In this document: in pieces, positions 1 through 5,796 of the stretch | Position numbering within the stretch: position 1 is the stretch's first letter | How the letters are laid out: each line of letters begins with the position of its first letter | Assembly (NCBI GenBank): GCA_900556405.1 | Contig: USPB01000089.1 | Span: 1 to 7,852, forward strand | Source: an uncultured Actinomyces sp. | GTDB taxonomy: Bacteria; Actinomycetota; Actinomycetes; Actinomycetales; Actinomycetaceae | Direction: 5' to 3' | Length of the DNA stretch: 7,852 nt | The notes under the pieces: model-generated | What the model saw: the letters and a program-made list of their open reading frames with translations, nothing else | What the model was told of the DNA's origin: nothing | The model's database searches: none | Program-made: the position numbers and the translations under genes

Positions 1-1535
1 AGGTCGCCACCCACTGGTGCTCGATCATCTCCCTGGTGCTGTCCCTGGGCATCGCTGTCCTCGCCTTCCAGATGCCCGTCGGCATGGCCCTCCTGGCCGG
101 CACGCAGGGCGCAGCGATGGGCTTCATGCCGATCATCTACATCATCATCGCGGCCGTGTGGCTCTACAACCTCACCGAAAAGTCGGGCCGCAGTGCCGAC
201 CTGAAGGCCGTTTTTAACACGATCGGCCGAGGCGACCAGCGCGCCCAGGCCCTCATCGTTGCCTGGTGCTTCTGCGGCCTGCTCGAGGGCCTGGCTGGCT
301 TCGGCGCTCCCGTGGCCATCACCTGCGCGATGCTCGTGACCCTCGGCGTCCCGAAGATCAAGGCAGCCGTCGTGGCCGTCGTCGGCAACGCCATCAACGT
401 CGGCTTCGGCGCCATGGCCATCCCCACGACGACCGCGGGCAAGCTCGGCGGCGCGGACCCCGTCGTCGTCGCCGGCGACATGGGGCACCTGACGTGGATC
501 TTCTGTCTGTTCATCCCCTTCCTAATGCTGTTCATCCTCGACGGTGCGCGCGGCGTGCGCCAGCTCTGGCCCCTCGCCCTGGTAGCCGGTGCGGCCGCCG
601 GCATCGGCCACTTCTTCACTCCCTCGATCTCCTACGAGCTGACCGCTGTCGTTGCCTCCCTGCTCGGATTCGCCGCCTGCTACATCTTCCTACTGGTGTG
701 GGGTCCGACGACCCCGGCGGAGTGTGCGACCGAGGCCGACGAGGCCGACAAGCCCACCGGCTCGCGTATCAGCCTGGCGCTCCTGCCCTACGTCCTCGTC
801 GTCGTCATCATCGCGATCACGAAGCTGGCCAAGCCCGTCGCGGCCTTCTTCTCCTCGACGGACGTGAAGGTCCCGTGGCCCGGCATCTACGGCAGTCTAC
901 TGACCGCCGATAGCTCCCCGTCGACCGCCGCGATCTACACGCTGCAGATCCTGTCCAACCCCGGCACCTGGATCTTCGTCACCGGCATCATCGTCGCCAT
1001 CGTGTACGGGACGAACTCCTCGGGCGGTCGTTTCCAGACCTCCGTGGGTGAGATGTTCGCAGTCCTGCCGCGGACCATCTACTCGCTGCGCATGGCCATC
1101 CTGACAATCGCCTCGGTCATGGCTCTGGCCTTCGTCATGAACTTCTCGGGCCAGACCACCTCGATCGGCGCCGCGCTGGCGACGACGGGCGCGGCCTTCG
1201 CATTCCTCTCCCCCATCCTCGGCTGGATCGGTACGGCCGTCGCCGGTTCGGCGACCTCGGCGGGCGCGCTCTTCGCAAACCTGCAGTCGACCGCCGCGGC
1301 CGGTGCGGGCCTCGACCCGTCCATCCTGCTGGCCGCCAACACCATTGGCGGCGGCATCGGCAAGATCGTATCCCCGCAAAACCTCGCGATCGCCGCGACT
1401 GCCGTCGATTCAAAGGGTTCCGACGCGGAGATCCTCAAGAAGGCCGCCCCCTACTCGGTCGGTCTGCTCCTGGTCCTGTGCACCCTGGTGTTCATCGCAT
1501 CCCAGGGCTGGCTAGGCGCTTACATGCCGCACTGA
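1..1535 (+). CDS. lldP: L-lactate permease, LldP/LctP family (5' end missing)
   Basis: Integral membrane symporter that brings L-lactate (often also glycolate) into the cell. The frame is open from the window's first bases, so the true start lies upstream; about 511 residues are visible against roughly 550 in E. coli LldP, so some 40-50 N-terminal residues are missing. A GTG at 36 opens the same frame but is internal, because the upstream codons already read as a membrane helix. Family blocks are clear from remembered E. coli LldP: LEGLAGFGAPVAIT, a GFGAMAIP block, FSGQTTS, FLSPILGWIG followed by GSATSAGALFANLQSTAA, and GKIVSPQNLAIA near the C-terminus. About a dozen hydrophobic segments run through the protein. 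Strong C/G third-position bias matches lutAB downstream, and lutABC nearby supports lactate as substrate. A hairpin follows the stop. Family is sure; lactate rather than glycolate preference is inferred from context. Confidence 0.95.
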   Translation, partial: VATHWCSIISLVLSLGIAVLAFQMPVGMALLAGTQGAAMGFMPIIYIIIAAVWLYNLTEKSGRSADLKAVFNTIGRGDQRAQALIVAWCFCGLLEGLAGFGAPVAITCAMLVTLGVPKIKAAVVAVVGNAINVGFGAMAIPTTTAGKLGGADPVVVAGDMGHLTWIFCLFIPFLMLFILDGARGVRQLWPLALVAGAAAGIGHFFTPSISYELTAVVASLLGFAACYIFLLVWGPTTPAECATEADEADKPTGSRISLALLPYVLVVVIIAITKLAKPVAAFFSSTDVKVPWPGIYGSLLTADSSPSTAAIYTLQILSNPGTWIFVTGIIVAIVYGTNSSGGRFQTSVGEMFAVLPRTIYSLRMAILTIASVMALAFVMNFSGQTTSIGAALATTGAAFAFLSPILGWIGTAVAGSATSAGALFANLQSTAAAGAGLDPSILLAANTIGGGIGKIVSPQNLAIAATAVDSKGSDAEILKKAAPYSVGLLLVLCTLVFIASQGWLGAYMPH

Positions 1536-1555
1536 CCATTGCTGCGCATGTGATC

Positions 1556-1592
1556 GGAGGTCCCGGGAGGCAATTTGCTTCCCGGGACCTCC
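1556..1592 (+). terminator. Strong hairpin terminator after the lactate permease
   Basis: A near-perfect inverted repeat pairs 1556-1571 with 1577-1592: 16 base pairs with a single G-T wobble and a 5-nt loop (AATTT). The core arms are GAGGTCCCGGGA and TCCCGGGACCTC. It starts 20 nt after the lldP stop. There is no T-tract after the stem, which is common for intrinsic-like terminators in high-GC Actinobacteria, so termination efficiency is inferred from stem strength. It should separate lldP transcription from the cassette downstream. Confidence 0.8.
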
Positions 1593-1604
1593 CACTTGTA
1601 GGCT
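1575..1604 (+). promoter_or_regulatory. Tentative promoter for the five-gene cassette
   Basis: If the preceding hairpin terminates transcription, the cassette needs a promoter in the 43 nt before its first start codon. The best I can find is TTGCTT (1575-1580) as a -35 and TAGGCT (1599-1604) as a -10, 18 nt apart. Each matches only three consensus bases. The -35 would lie in the loop and 3' arm of the terminator stem. Transcription would begin near 1611, just ahead of the AAAGGAGA ribosome binding site. This is weak, and read-through from lldP is an equal alternative. Confidence 0.18.
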
Positions 1605-1635
1605 TCCAACAGACATACGGACAAAGGAGACGACA

Positions 1636-1914
1636 GTGCCTGACTTGAGTTTTTCGAGCGACGCCTTGCGCACGGCTGCTCAGTACCTGGGCGGGTCTTC
1701 ACCCGCGGCAGAGGTCACGCCCCCCACCGGCGATCCCTGCAGCTGCGTCTACGCAGCGCGACTCATCGGGCCGATCAGCATCCTCAACGTAGAAGACAAA
1801 CACATCCAAGACGCAGTAGCTAAAACATACACTGGCATGGTAGCGATGCTGGAGGCATTCGAGTCTATGGAGCAGGGAATCGCGGACTCGCTCAGCATGG
1901 TCCTCGCAAGGTGA
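1636..1914 (+). CDS. Small helical protein, EspC/WXG100-like type VII secretion partner candidate
   Basis: A 92-residue protein starting at GTG. The start is fixed by a strong AGGAG (1625-1629) six bases upstream. It has no signal peptide or membrane segment. Visible layout: a short amphipathic N-terminal stretch (DLSFSSDALRTAAQYLGG, residues 3-20), a Pro/Cys-containing loop (21-37, with C35 and C37), then a long helix-prone stretch (about 52-91). The opening 'D-L-x-(F/V)-x-x-x-A-L-R-x-A-A-x-x-L' pattern and the size resemble the EspC (DUF2580) type of ESX-associated proteins as I remember them. No canonical WXG motif is present. The next gene starts 6 nt after its stop and also has a WXG-like helical head, which suggests that the two are co-translated and may pair as a helical heterodimer for export. 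Role is inferred from shape and context only; it could be an unrelated helical protein. Confidence 0.75.
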   Translation: MPDLSFSSDALRTAAQYLGGSSPAAEVTPPTGDPCSCVYAARLIGPISILNVEDKHIQDAVAKTYTGMVAMLEAFESMEQGIADSLSMVLAR

Positions 1915-1920
1915 TATCGC

Positions 1921-3117
1921 ATGATAACGAAGACGCAGCTGTACGCGCTTGACCTGTCCTCCTTTAACACGACGTGTAACGACCTTGATTCGATGCTTCG
2001 CGCCAACCAGGAAAGGTTGGACGACATCGCCCATGCGAAGGACCTGGTTGCTTCGAACATGCAGGGACAGAGCGCCATCGCGCTCCTCGCGAAGCTCGTA
2101 TCGATCGAAGCGCAAGTCAACAGTCACATCACGCTCATTGTGCAGGCAGAGAACCTCATCACCGCATATTGCGACAACAAGACGCGCCTACAGGGCGAGG
2201 TCATCGATTTTATTGAGAACATCGAACGTGATGGTTTTACGGTGTCCGACACATGGCAGATTCGGCCGTCAGACACACTTTTACAGTCGCTGGCTCCCGC
2301 ATTTGTCTGGGTTCATTTCTCCCGCGCCGCTCTACTGCAGCCTGCTCTCAAGGGACGGGTCGCATCCTTCGAGTACTACGACTTCCAGGCCGCTGTCATT
2401 GGCGATCCGGGTCCGGCGCCCTACATCACGTCAGGTGGATATACGACGGTCCAGCCTGATCGCACCATGACCTGGGACGACGACTTCCCCTGGGGGTCAA
2501 AGAGAGGGCAAGCTACCCCCAAAGATTACGCATCCTGGAAATTATGGAGGAAAGGTCCGGCGGCCGCACGGCTCATGGGTCAACCCGACGCCGCTCGATG
2601 CTATCAGCATTTCCTCGACAACACGGGCACACCCCTGACGATTGATTATGAGAAGGGGTATAACGAGGACAGAGGGATCCGATACCACGTGAATACCGAG
2701 CTCAATGGGGCTCTGCAAGCAGCGAACGAGGCCGCACAAGCCGGCCAAACCGACATTACGCTCTACTCACCCGGCAGCAGCACCGGCGAAACCCACACTT
2801 ATCCGGAGACGACAAACTGGCAAAGGACTCTGGGAGGTCACAACACCTACACCGAGACGAAGGTTGAGGTCCACGGGGACACGGTCACCGCGACCGTCAC
2901 CGTTCATGCACGGGACAAGTGGAACTTCAACAAAGGTGATTCAGATATAGCATCTGGCGCTTCGGACGCCGACAATGGACGCTTCGAGGAGCTTGGGTGG
3001 GCCAGGAGCTTCGAGACAAACGGGAGCATGACACGCACCTATTCATGGAAGGTCGGACAACAGCCACCGGTTCTACCCACCAACGCAAATGAAGACACGA
3101 GTAGTAACAGGCGTTAG
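1921..3117 (+). CDS. Putative type VII-secreted effector: WXG-like helical head plus unassigned C-terminal domain
   Basis: A 398-residue protein starting at ATG, with AAGG (1908-1911) nine bases upstream and only 6 nt after the previous gene. It has no signal peptide. Residues 1-105 are almost entirely helical. They end in GFTVSDTWQIRPS, the kind of junction I recall in actinobacterial ESX substrates, where helices are followed by 'GF-x-V-x-D' and a variable tail. The usual W-x-G turn is replaced by MQG at 47-49. Residues about 125-380 form a separate, aromatic-rich, probably beta-containing domain. Notable blocks are MTWDDDFPWG (183-192), YASWKLWRKG (203-212), HFLDNTGTPLTIDYEKGY (230-247), an alternating beta-like stretch (314-330), WNFNKGDSDIASG (334-346) and DNGRFEELGWARSF (351-364). 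I cannot assign this domain to a named fold or enzyme. TTA codons and moderate GC set it apart from the lactate genes. The effector role is inferred from architecture and neighbours; a structural or adhesive surface protein is possible. Confidence 0.8.
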   Translation: MITKTQLYALDLSSFNTTCNDLDSMLRANQERLDDIAHAKDLVASNMQGQSAIALLAKLVSIEAQVNSHITLIVQAENLITAYCDNKTRLQGEVIDFIENIERDGFTVSDTWQIRPSDTLLQSLAPAFVWVHFSRAALLQPALKGRVASFEYYDFQAAVIGDPGPAPYITSGGYTTVQPDRTMTWDDDFPWGSKRGQATPKDYASWKLWRKGPAAARLMGQPDAARCYQHFLDNTGTPLTIDYEKGYNEDRGIRYHVNTELNGALQAANEAAQAGQTDITLYSPGSSTGETHTYPETTNWQRTLGGHNTYTETKVEVHGDTVTATVTVHARDKWNFNKGDSDIASGASDADNGRFEELGWARSFETNGSMTRTYSWKVGQQPPVLPTNANEDTSSNRR

Positions 3118-3134
3118 AGAGGAGACAAGGCACC

Positions 3135-3497
3135 ATGGTAAGTTTCCGTCAGCTGATGTCAGCGGAAATGCTCGACGAACTGCTGCCGACCCACGAGTTC
3201 TTTCGCATCCTGGACCGGCGCGTCATCCTCAAGTCAGAGGAGTATGTCCCCGCACCCGCGGATAGGTTCATGGTGATCTGCGCTGAGGCGAACGAGGAGT
3301 GGAGCAGTCTCCTCGCCGACAATTGCACCGGCGAATACACGGGTGATCTGTGGCTTCCCGCGTCGCTTGCGGATCTCCGCCACCAGCGCTGGATGACCGG
3401 TCCCAATCTGCCGACCTATCTCGGCATTAGCAGCTACTCGACCCGCGTCGCGATCTGTGGACAGTATGTGTACGTCTGCGTACACATCGGGGCATAA
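3135..3497 (+). CDS. Hypothetical 120-aa soluble protein, candidate immunity or chaperone protein
   Basis: A 120-residue protein I do not recognise. The ATG has purine-rich sequence upstream: AGGAG at 3120-3124 and AAGG at 3127-3130. It follows the putative effector gene by 17 nt and ends 3 nt before the first lipoprotein gene, so it looks co-transcribed. There is no signal peptide, lipobox or convincing membrane segment, which suggests a cytoplasmic protein. Visible features are a helix-prone N-terminus (residues 3-28), an acidic middle (EANEEW, 51-56), a Trp-containing centre (WLP 73-75, W86) and a hydrophobic, beta-like C-terminus (103-118) with C108 and C115. The position right after an effector-like gene is where immunity or adaptor proteins usually sit, but nothing in the sequence proves this. 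Confidence 0.72.
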   Translation: MVSFRQLMSAEMLDELLPTHEFFRILDRRVILKSEEYVPAPADRFMVICAEANEEWSSLLADNCTGEYTGDLWLPASLADLRHQRWMTGPNLPTYLGISSYSTRVAICGQYVYVCVHIGA

Positions 3498-3500
3498 CGG

Positions 3501-4049
3501 ATGAAGCTCCCACTCAAGGCCCTCGTGCCCCTGCTCGCAATCGCGGCGCTCGCCACCGCATGCAATCCCTTTGCACACAGGGCTTCGGCTCTTCAATACC
3601 CGCAGGACCCCCGCTTCTCTGAGTTCGTCTTCCAAAGCGATGAAGAACCAACCGTCAAAGACCAGACGGACTCTGTGAACCTACGTTGGTCGAACATGGA
3701 GGCGACCGAGGCGCACCTCGCCATCGCTTATTCCAGCCAAGAAGGCTTCCTTCCCGACAAGGACCCGGAATTCTGGCTGACCGCTGTTGCCACAGTCCCC
3801 GACGAGACGATCCAGCTCCTCGCGGAGGGGGCAGCCACCGACACACTGCTACCCGGCATCTATCCTGGTCTCTACGAGTATGTGCCGCAGGAGTGCCAGT
3901 TCACCACCATTGACCCGCAGTTCGCAGACAAGACCCTCGCACCCGATAAGTCGAGCATTCCCGATGATTTTGGTCCCATGAGCATCGAGGGGCTAGCTAT
4001 GTCCAAAGACTGTCATCTTCTCGTCATGACCGCCCTCGGCCACTCCTGA
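3501..4049 (+). CDS. Lipoprotein, first of a tandem pair
   Basis: A 182-residue lipoprotein. The N-terminus is a typical lipoprotein signal: two lysines (K2, K6), a hydrophobic core (7-17), and the lipobox ATAC with C21 as the predicted lipidated residue. The mature protein should therefore sit on the outer face of the membrane. The start lies 3 nt after the previous stop with only a weak GGGG upstream (3489-3492), so translational coupling is likely. The mature part has C132 and C171, spaced 39 residues apart exactly as in the neighbouring paralogue, which suggests a conserved disulfide. Shared blocks with that paralogue include DPRF, NMEAT/GMEAT, DPE(F/Y)WLT, VATVP, LPGI and DCxLLV. I do not recognise a named family. 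Surface location and context make it a candidate immunity protein against an extracytoplasmic toxin; this is inference. Confidence 0.85.
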   Translation: MKLPLKALVPLLAIAALATACNPFAHRASALQYPQDPRFSEFVFQSDEEPTVKDQTDSVNLRWSNMEATEAHLAIAYSSQEGFLPDKDPEFWLTAVATVPDETIQLLAEGAATDTLLPGIYPGLYEYVPQECQFTTIDPQFADKTLAPDKSSIPDDFGPMSIEGLAMSKDCHLLVMTALGHS

Positions 4050-4130
4050 GCCACACAGCCCTCACCTTTCCTGCCCCACCACGCCCCGGCCTCGTCAATG
4101 ACCGTCCAAAGGATCCACCCAAGGAAAACC

Positions 4131-4685
4131 ATGAAGCTCCCACTCAAGACCATCGTGTCGCTGCTAGCGGTCGCGACGCTCGCCACCGCATGCAACCCCT
4201 TCACGAACAATAATTCCCGGTCCAGGGGAACCCACGATCCGCGCTTCGCCCCGTTTACCTACACGAGCGACCGCAAGACGGAGGTGCAGACGCGCCTCGA
4301 CTCGTTGAACGAGCGTTGGCCAGGAATGGAAGCAACCTCCGGGAACGTGGTCGTCGCTCGCACCCATTCAGGAATCTTCCATATTCTCGATCAGGATCCT
4401 GAATACTGGTTGACCGGAGTCGCCACCGTCCCCACCACGACGATTGACGCTCTCATGGAAGATGCGACCGGGGACGCGAGTGTCCTGCCGGGCATCGATC
4501 CGCGGCTCTACACGTACGTGCCCGAGAACTGCCATTTCTCGACGATCAACCCAGAGCATGCGAACACAATCCTCCCGCCTGAAAAAGGCAAGGGAAGTCG
4601 CGATTTCAAAACCCTGCCCATCACTGCGATAGCGGTGTCCGAGGACTGTCAACTGCTCGTCCTCACGGCGATCGGCCACCCCTAA
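4131..4685 (+). CDS. Lipoprotein, second of a tandem pair
   Basis: A 184-residue paralogue of the preceding lipoprotein. An earlier in-frame ATG at 4098 would add 11 residues. I chose 4131 because AAGGA (4121-4125) lies five bases upstream and the protein then begins MKLPLK exactly like its paralogue, with the positive residues in the normal place. The lipobox ATAC puts the lipidated cysteine at 21. The segment just after it differs most between the copies (Asn/Ser/Arg-rich here), as expected for a flexible tether. C134 and C173 keep the 39-residue spacing of the first copy. It is separated from the first copy by 81 nt without an obvious terminator, so it is probably still in the same transcript. 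Divergence from its sister while keeping the core would fit specialisation against different targets, but the function is unknown. Confidence 0.85.
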   Translation: MKLPLKTIVSLLAVATLATACNPFTNNNSRSRGTHDPRFAPFTYTSDRKTEVQTRLDSLNERWPGMEATSGNVVVARTHSGIFHILDQDPEYWLTGVATVPTTTIDALMEDATGDASVLPGIDPRLYTYVPENCHFSTINPEHANTILPPEKGKGSRDFKTLPITAIAVSEDCQLLVLTAIGHP

Positions 4686-4723
4686 TCCACTCGGGCGCCA
4701 CTCTTCCTTGTCCACCGCACCCC

Positions 4724-4745
4724 GACCTCGTCCATTTTCGAGGTC
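4724..4745 (+). terminator. Possible weak terminator hairpin closing the cassette
   Basis: GACCTCG (4724-4730) pairs perfectly with CGAGGTC (4739-4745) across an 8-nt loop (TCCATTTT), 38 nt after the second lipoprotein stop. The 7-bp stem is much weaker than the one after lldP, and no T-tract follows. It is placed where a terminator would be expected, but it could be chance. Confidence 0.35.
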
Positions 4746-4997
4746 AGAGCGAACGTACGCACAGACGAAACCATCGCAAAACCGAAAAACGAAAACTCAC
4801 CCTGAGCTAAGTCGCGTCCCGAAGGCCCTAAAACGCCCGATAAGACACTGTTTTTCACTGATCATTTTGGGCAATTTTTCCGCGATAAATGGCCGATCAA
4901 ACAACCTTGCTCACACTGTCTAAACAAAAACGCATGCTGGGACCTCAGACCTAGCCATAACCTGGGTGAGACAGCACCCACGAGGAAGGATCCCCCA
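4746..4997 (+). promoter_or_regulatory. AT-richer non-coding region upstream of lutA, likely promoter and operator region
   Basis: The roughly 310-nt gap before lutA (4686-4997) has no convincing gene. Its centre is clearly AT-richer than the genes around it: 26/60 GC at 4861-4920 by count. Two related elements, TTTTTCACTGAT (4851-4862) and TTTTTCCGCGAT (4875-4886), match at 9 of 12 bases with a 24-nt offset. GATC occurs at 4860-4863 and 4895-4898. I could not find a -35/-10 pair with good spacing, so the exact promoter is not called. LutABC operons are usually controlled by GntR-family lactate regulators in other bacteria, but I saw no clear operator of that type. Confidence 0.4.
4963..4980 (+). 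promoter_or_regulatory. Small hairpin just upstream of the lutA ribosome binding site
   Basis: TGGGTG (4963-4968) pairs with CACCCA (4975-4980) across a 6-nt loop (AGACAG). It ends five bases before AAGGA (4986-4990), the lutA ribosome binding site, so it would lie in the mRNA leader. It could affect translation initiation or mRNA stability, or be part of a DNA operator. A 6-bp stem can arise by chance. Confidence 0.25.
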
Positions 4998-5795
4998 GTG
5001 CGTATCGCTCTCTTTTCCACTTGCCTGGCAGACGTTATGTTCCCCCAGGCTGCCCAGGCCACAGTGACCCTGCTGGAACGCCTCGGCCACGAGGTCGTCT
5101 TCCCTGAAGACCAGGTCTGCTGCGGCCAGATGCACGCCAACACCGGCTACTTCGAAGACGCCGCGAAGATCACCCGCAACCACGTCAAGACCTTCGAGCC
5201 CGTGCTCGACGGCCAGTGGGACGCCATCGTCGTCCCCTCCGGCTCCTGCACCGGTGCAGCGCGCCACGAGCAGAAGGTCGTCGCCGAGCACGTGGGTGAC
5301 AAGGAACTCGCGAAGCAGTCCCAGCGCATCGCCGAACACACCTACGATCTCACCGAGCTCATCACCGACGTGCTGGGCCTGGAGGACGTGGGCGCGTACT
5401 TCCCTCACACGGTCACCTACCACCCGACCTGCCACTCGCTGCGCGTCGCCAAGGTCGGCGACCGCCCCTACCGCCTCCTGCGCGCCGTTGAGGGCCTGAC
5501 CCTCGTTGATCTGCCCGACGCCGAGGTCTGCTGCGGTTTCGGCGGCACCTTCGCCATGAAGAACTCCGAGACCTCCACGTCGATGCTCGCGGACAAGGTC
5601 ACGAACGTCATGTCGACGCGCGCCGAGGTCCTCGTCATGGGCGACTACTCCTGCCTCATGCACGTCGGTGGCGGCCTCTCGCGTCTCAACTCGGGTATCC
5701 GCCCCATGCACATCGCCGAGATCCTGGCATCCACTAAGGACCAGCCCTTCGCGGGCAACATCTCCTTCGCACCCGAAAGCGCACAGGTGATCTGA
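4998..5795 (+). CDS. lutA: L-lactate oxidation complex subunit LutA (LldE), CCG-domain protein
   Basis: A 265-residue cytoplasmic subunit of the LutABC complex, which oxidises L-lactate to pyruvate. The GTG start is supported by AAGGA (4986-4990) seven bases upstream and gives the typical LutA opening, MRIALFSTCLAD. Two cysteine-rich CCG domains are visible. The first has C9, C41-C42 (QVCCGQ) and C84 (PSGSCTG); the second has C145 (YHPTCHS), C178-C179 (EVCCGFGG) and C219 (GDYSC). In this family such cysteines are known or expected to hold an iron-sulfur cofactor related to that of heterodisulfide reductase subunit B. All are present and the length is normal (about 240-260). lutB follows after 1 nt. 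Codon use matches lldP rather than the cassette just upstream. Confidence 0.95.
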   Translation: MRIALFSTCLADVMFPQAAQATVTLLERLGHEVVFPEDQVCCGQMHANTGYFEDAAKITRNHVKTFEPVLDGQWDAIVVPSGSCTGAARHEQKVVAEHVGDKELAKQSQRIAEHTYDLTELITDVLGLEDVGAYFPHTVTYHPTCHSLRVAKVGDRPYRLLRAVEGLTLVDLPDAEVCCGFGGTFAMKNSETSTSMLADKVTNVMSTRAEVLVMGDYSCLMHVGGGLSRLNSGIRPMHIAEILASTKDQPFAGNISFAPESAQVI

Positions 5796-5796
5796 C

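Larger units (their letters stand above)
3501..4732 (+). repeat. Diverged tandem duplication: lipoprotein gene plus its 3' flank
   Basis: Two copies of one unit lie head to tail: 3501-4096 and 4131-4732. The proteins are roughly 45% identical by eye, highest in the signal peptide (19 of the first 24 residues). Similarity continues past the stop codons into non-coding DNA. CCTCACCTTTCCTG (4059-4072) in the first flank has a counterpart GCCACTCTTCCTTG (4697-4710) in the second, and both flanks reach CTCGTC beginning exactly 42 nt after the stop (4091-4096 and 4727-4732). This points to a past duplication of gene plus flank, not two separate acquisitions. Confidence 0.75.

Noticed and set aside
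1699..2127. Minus-strand frame of 142 codons across the two ESX-like genes
   Set aside because: Overlaps two plus-strand genes with good ribosome binding sites; no independent start signal or motif.
4098..4130. Earlier ATG for the second lipoprotein, adding 11 residues
   Set aside because: No ribosome binding site at proper spacing. The ATG at 4131 has AAGGA and aligns exactly with the paralogue's start.
4860..4898. TGATC and GATCA as arms of one operator
   Set aside because: The matching arms are only five bases and over 30 nt apart; the intervening sequence does not extend the symmetry.
4708..4923. 71-codon plus-strand frame in the gap before lutA
   Set aside because: Starts at TTG with no ribosome binding site, is basic and unstructured in composition, and covers the AT-rich presumed control region.
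1536..4997. Insertion sequence or integrated element ends flanking the cassette
   Set aside because: I found no transposase, integrase, or matching direct or inverted repeats at the two edges, so the transfer route remains unknown.
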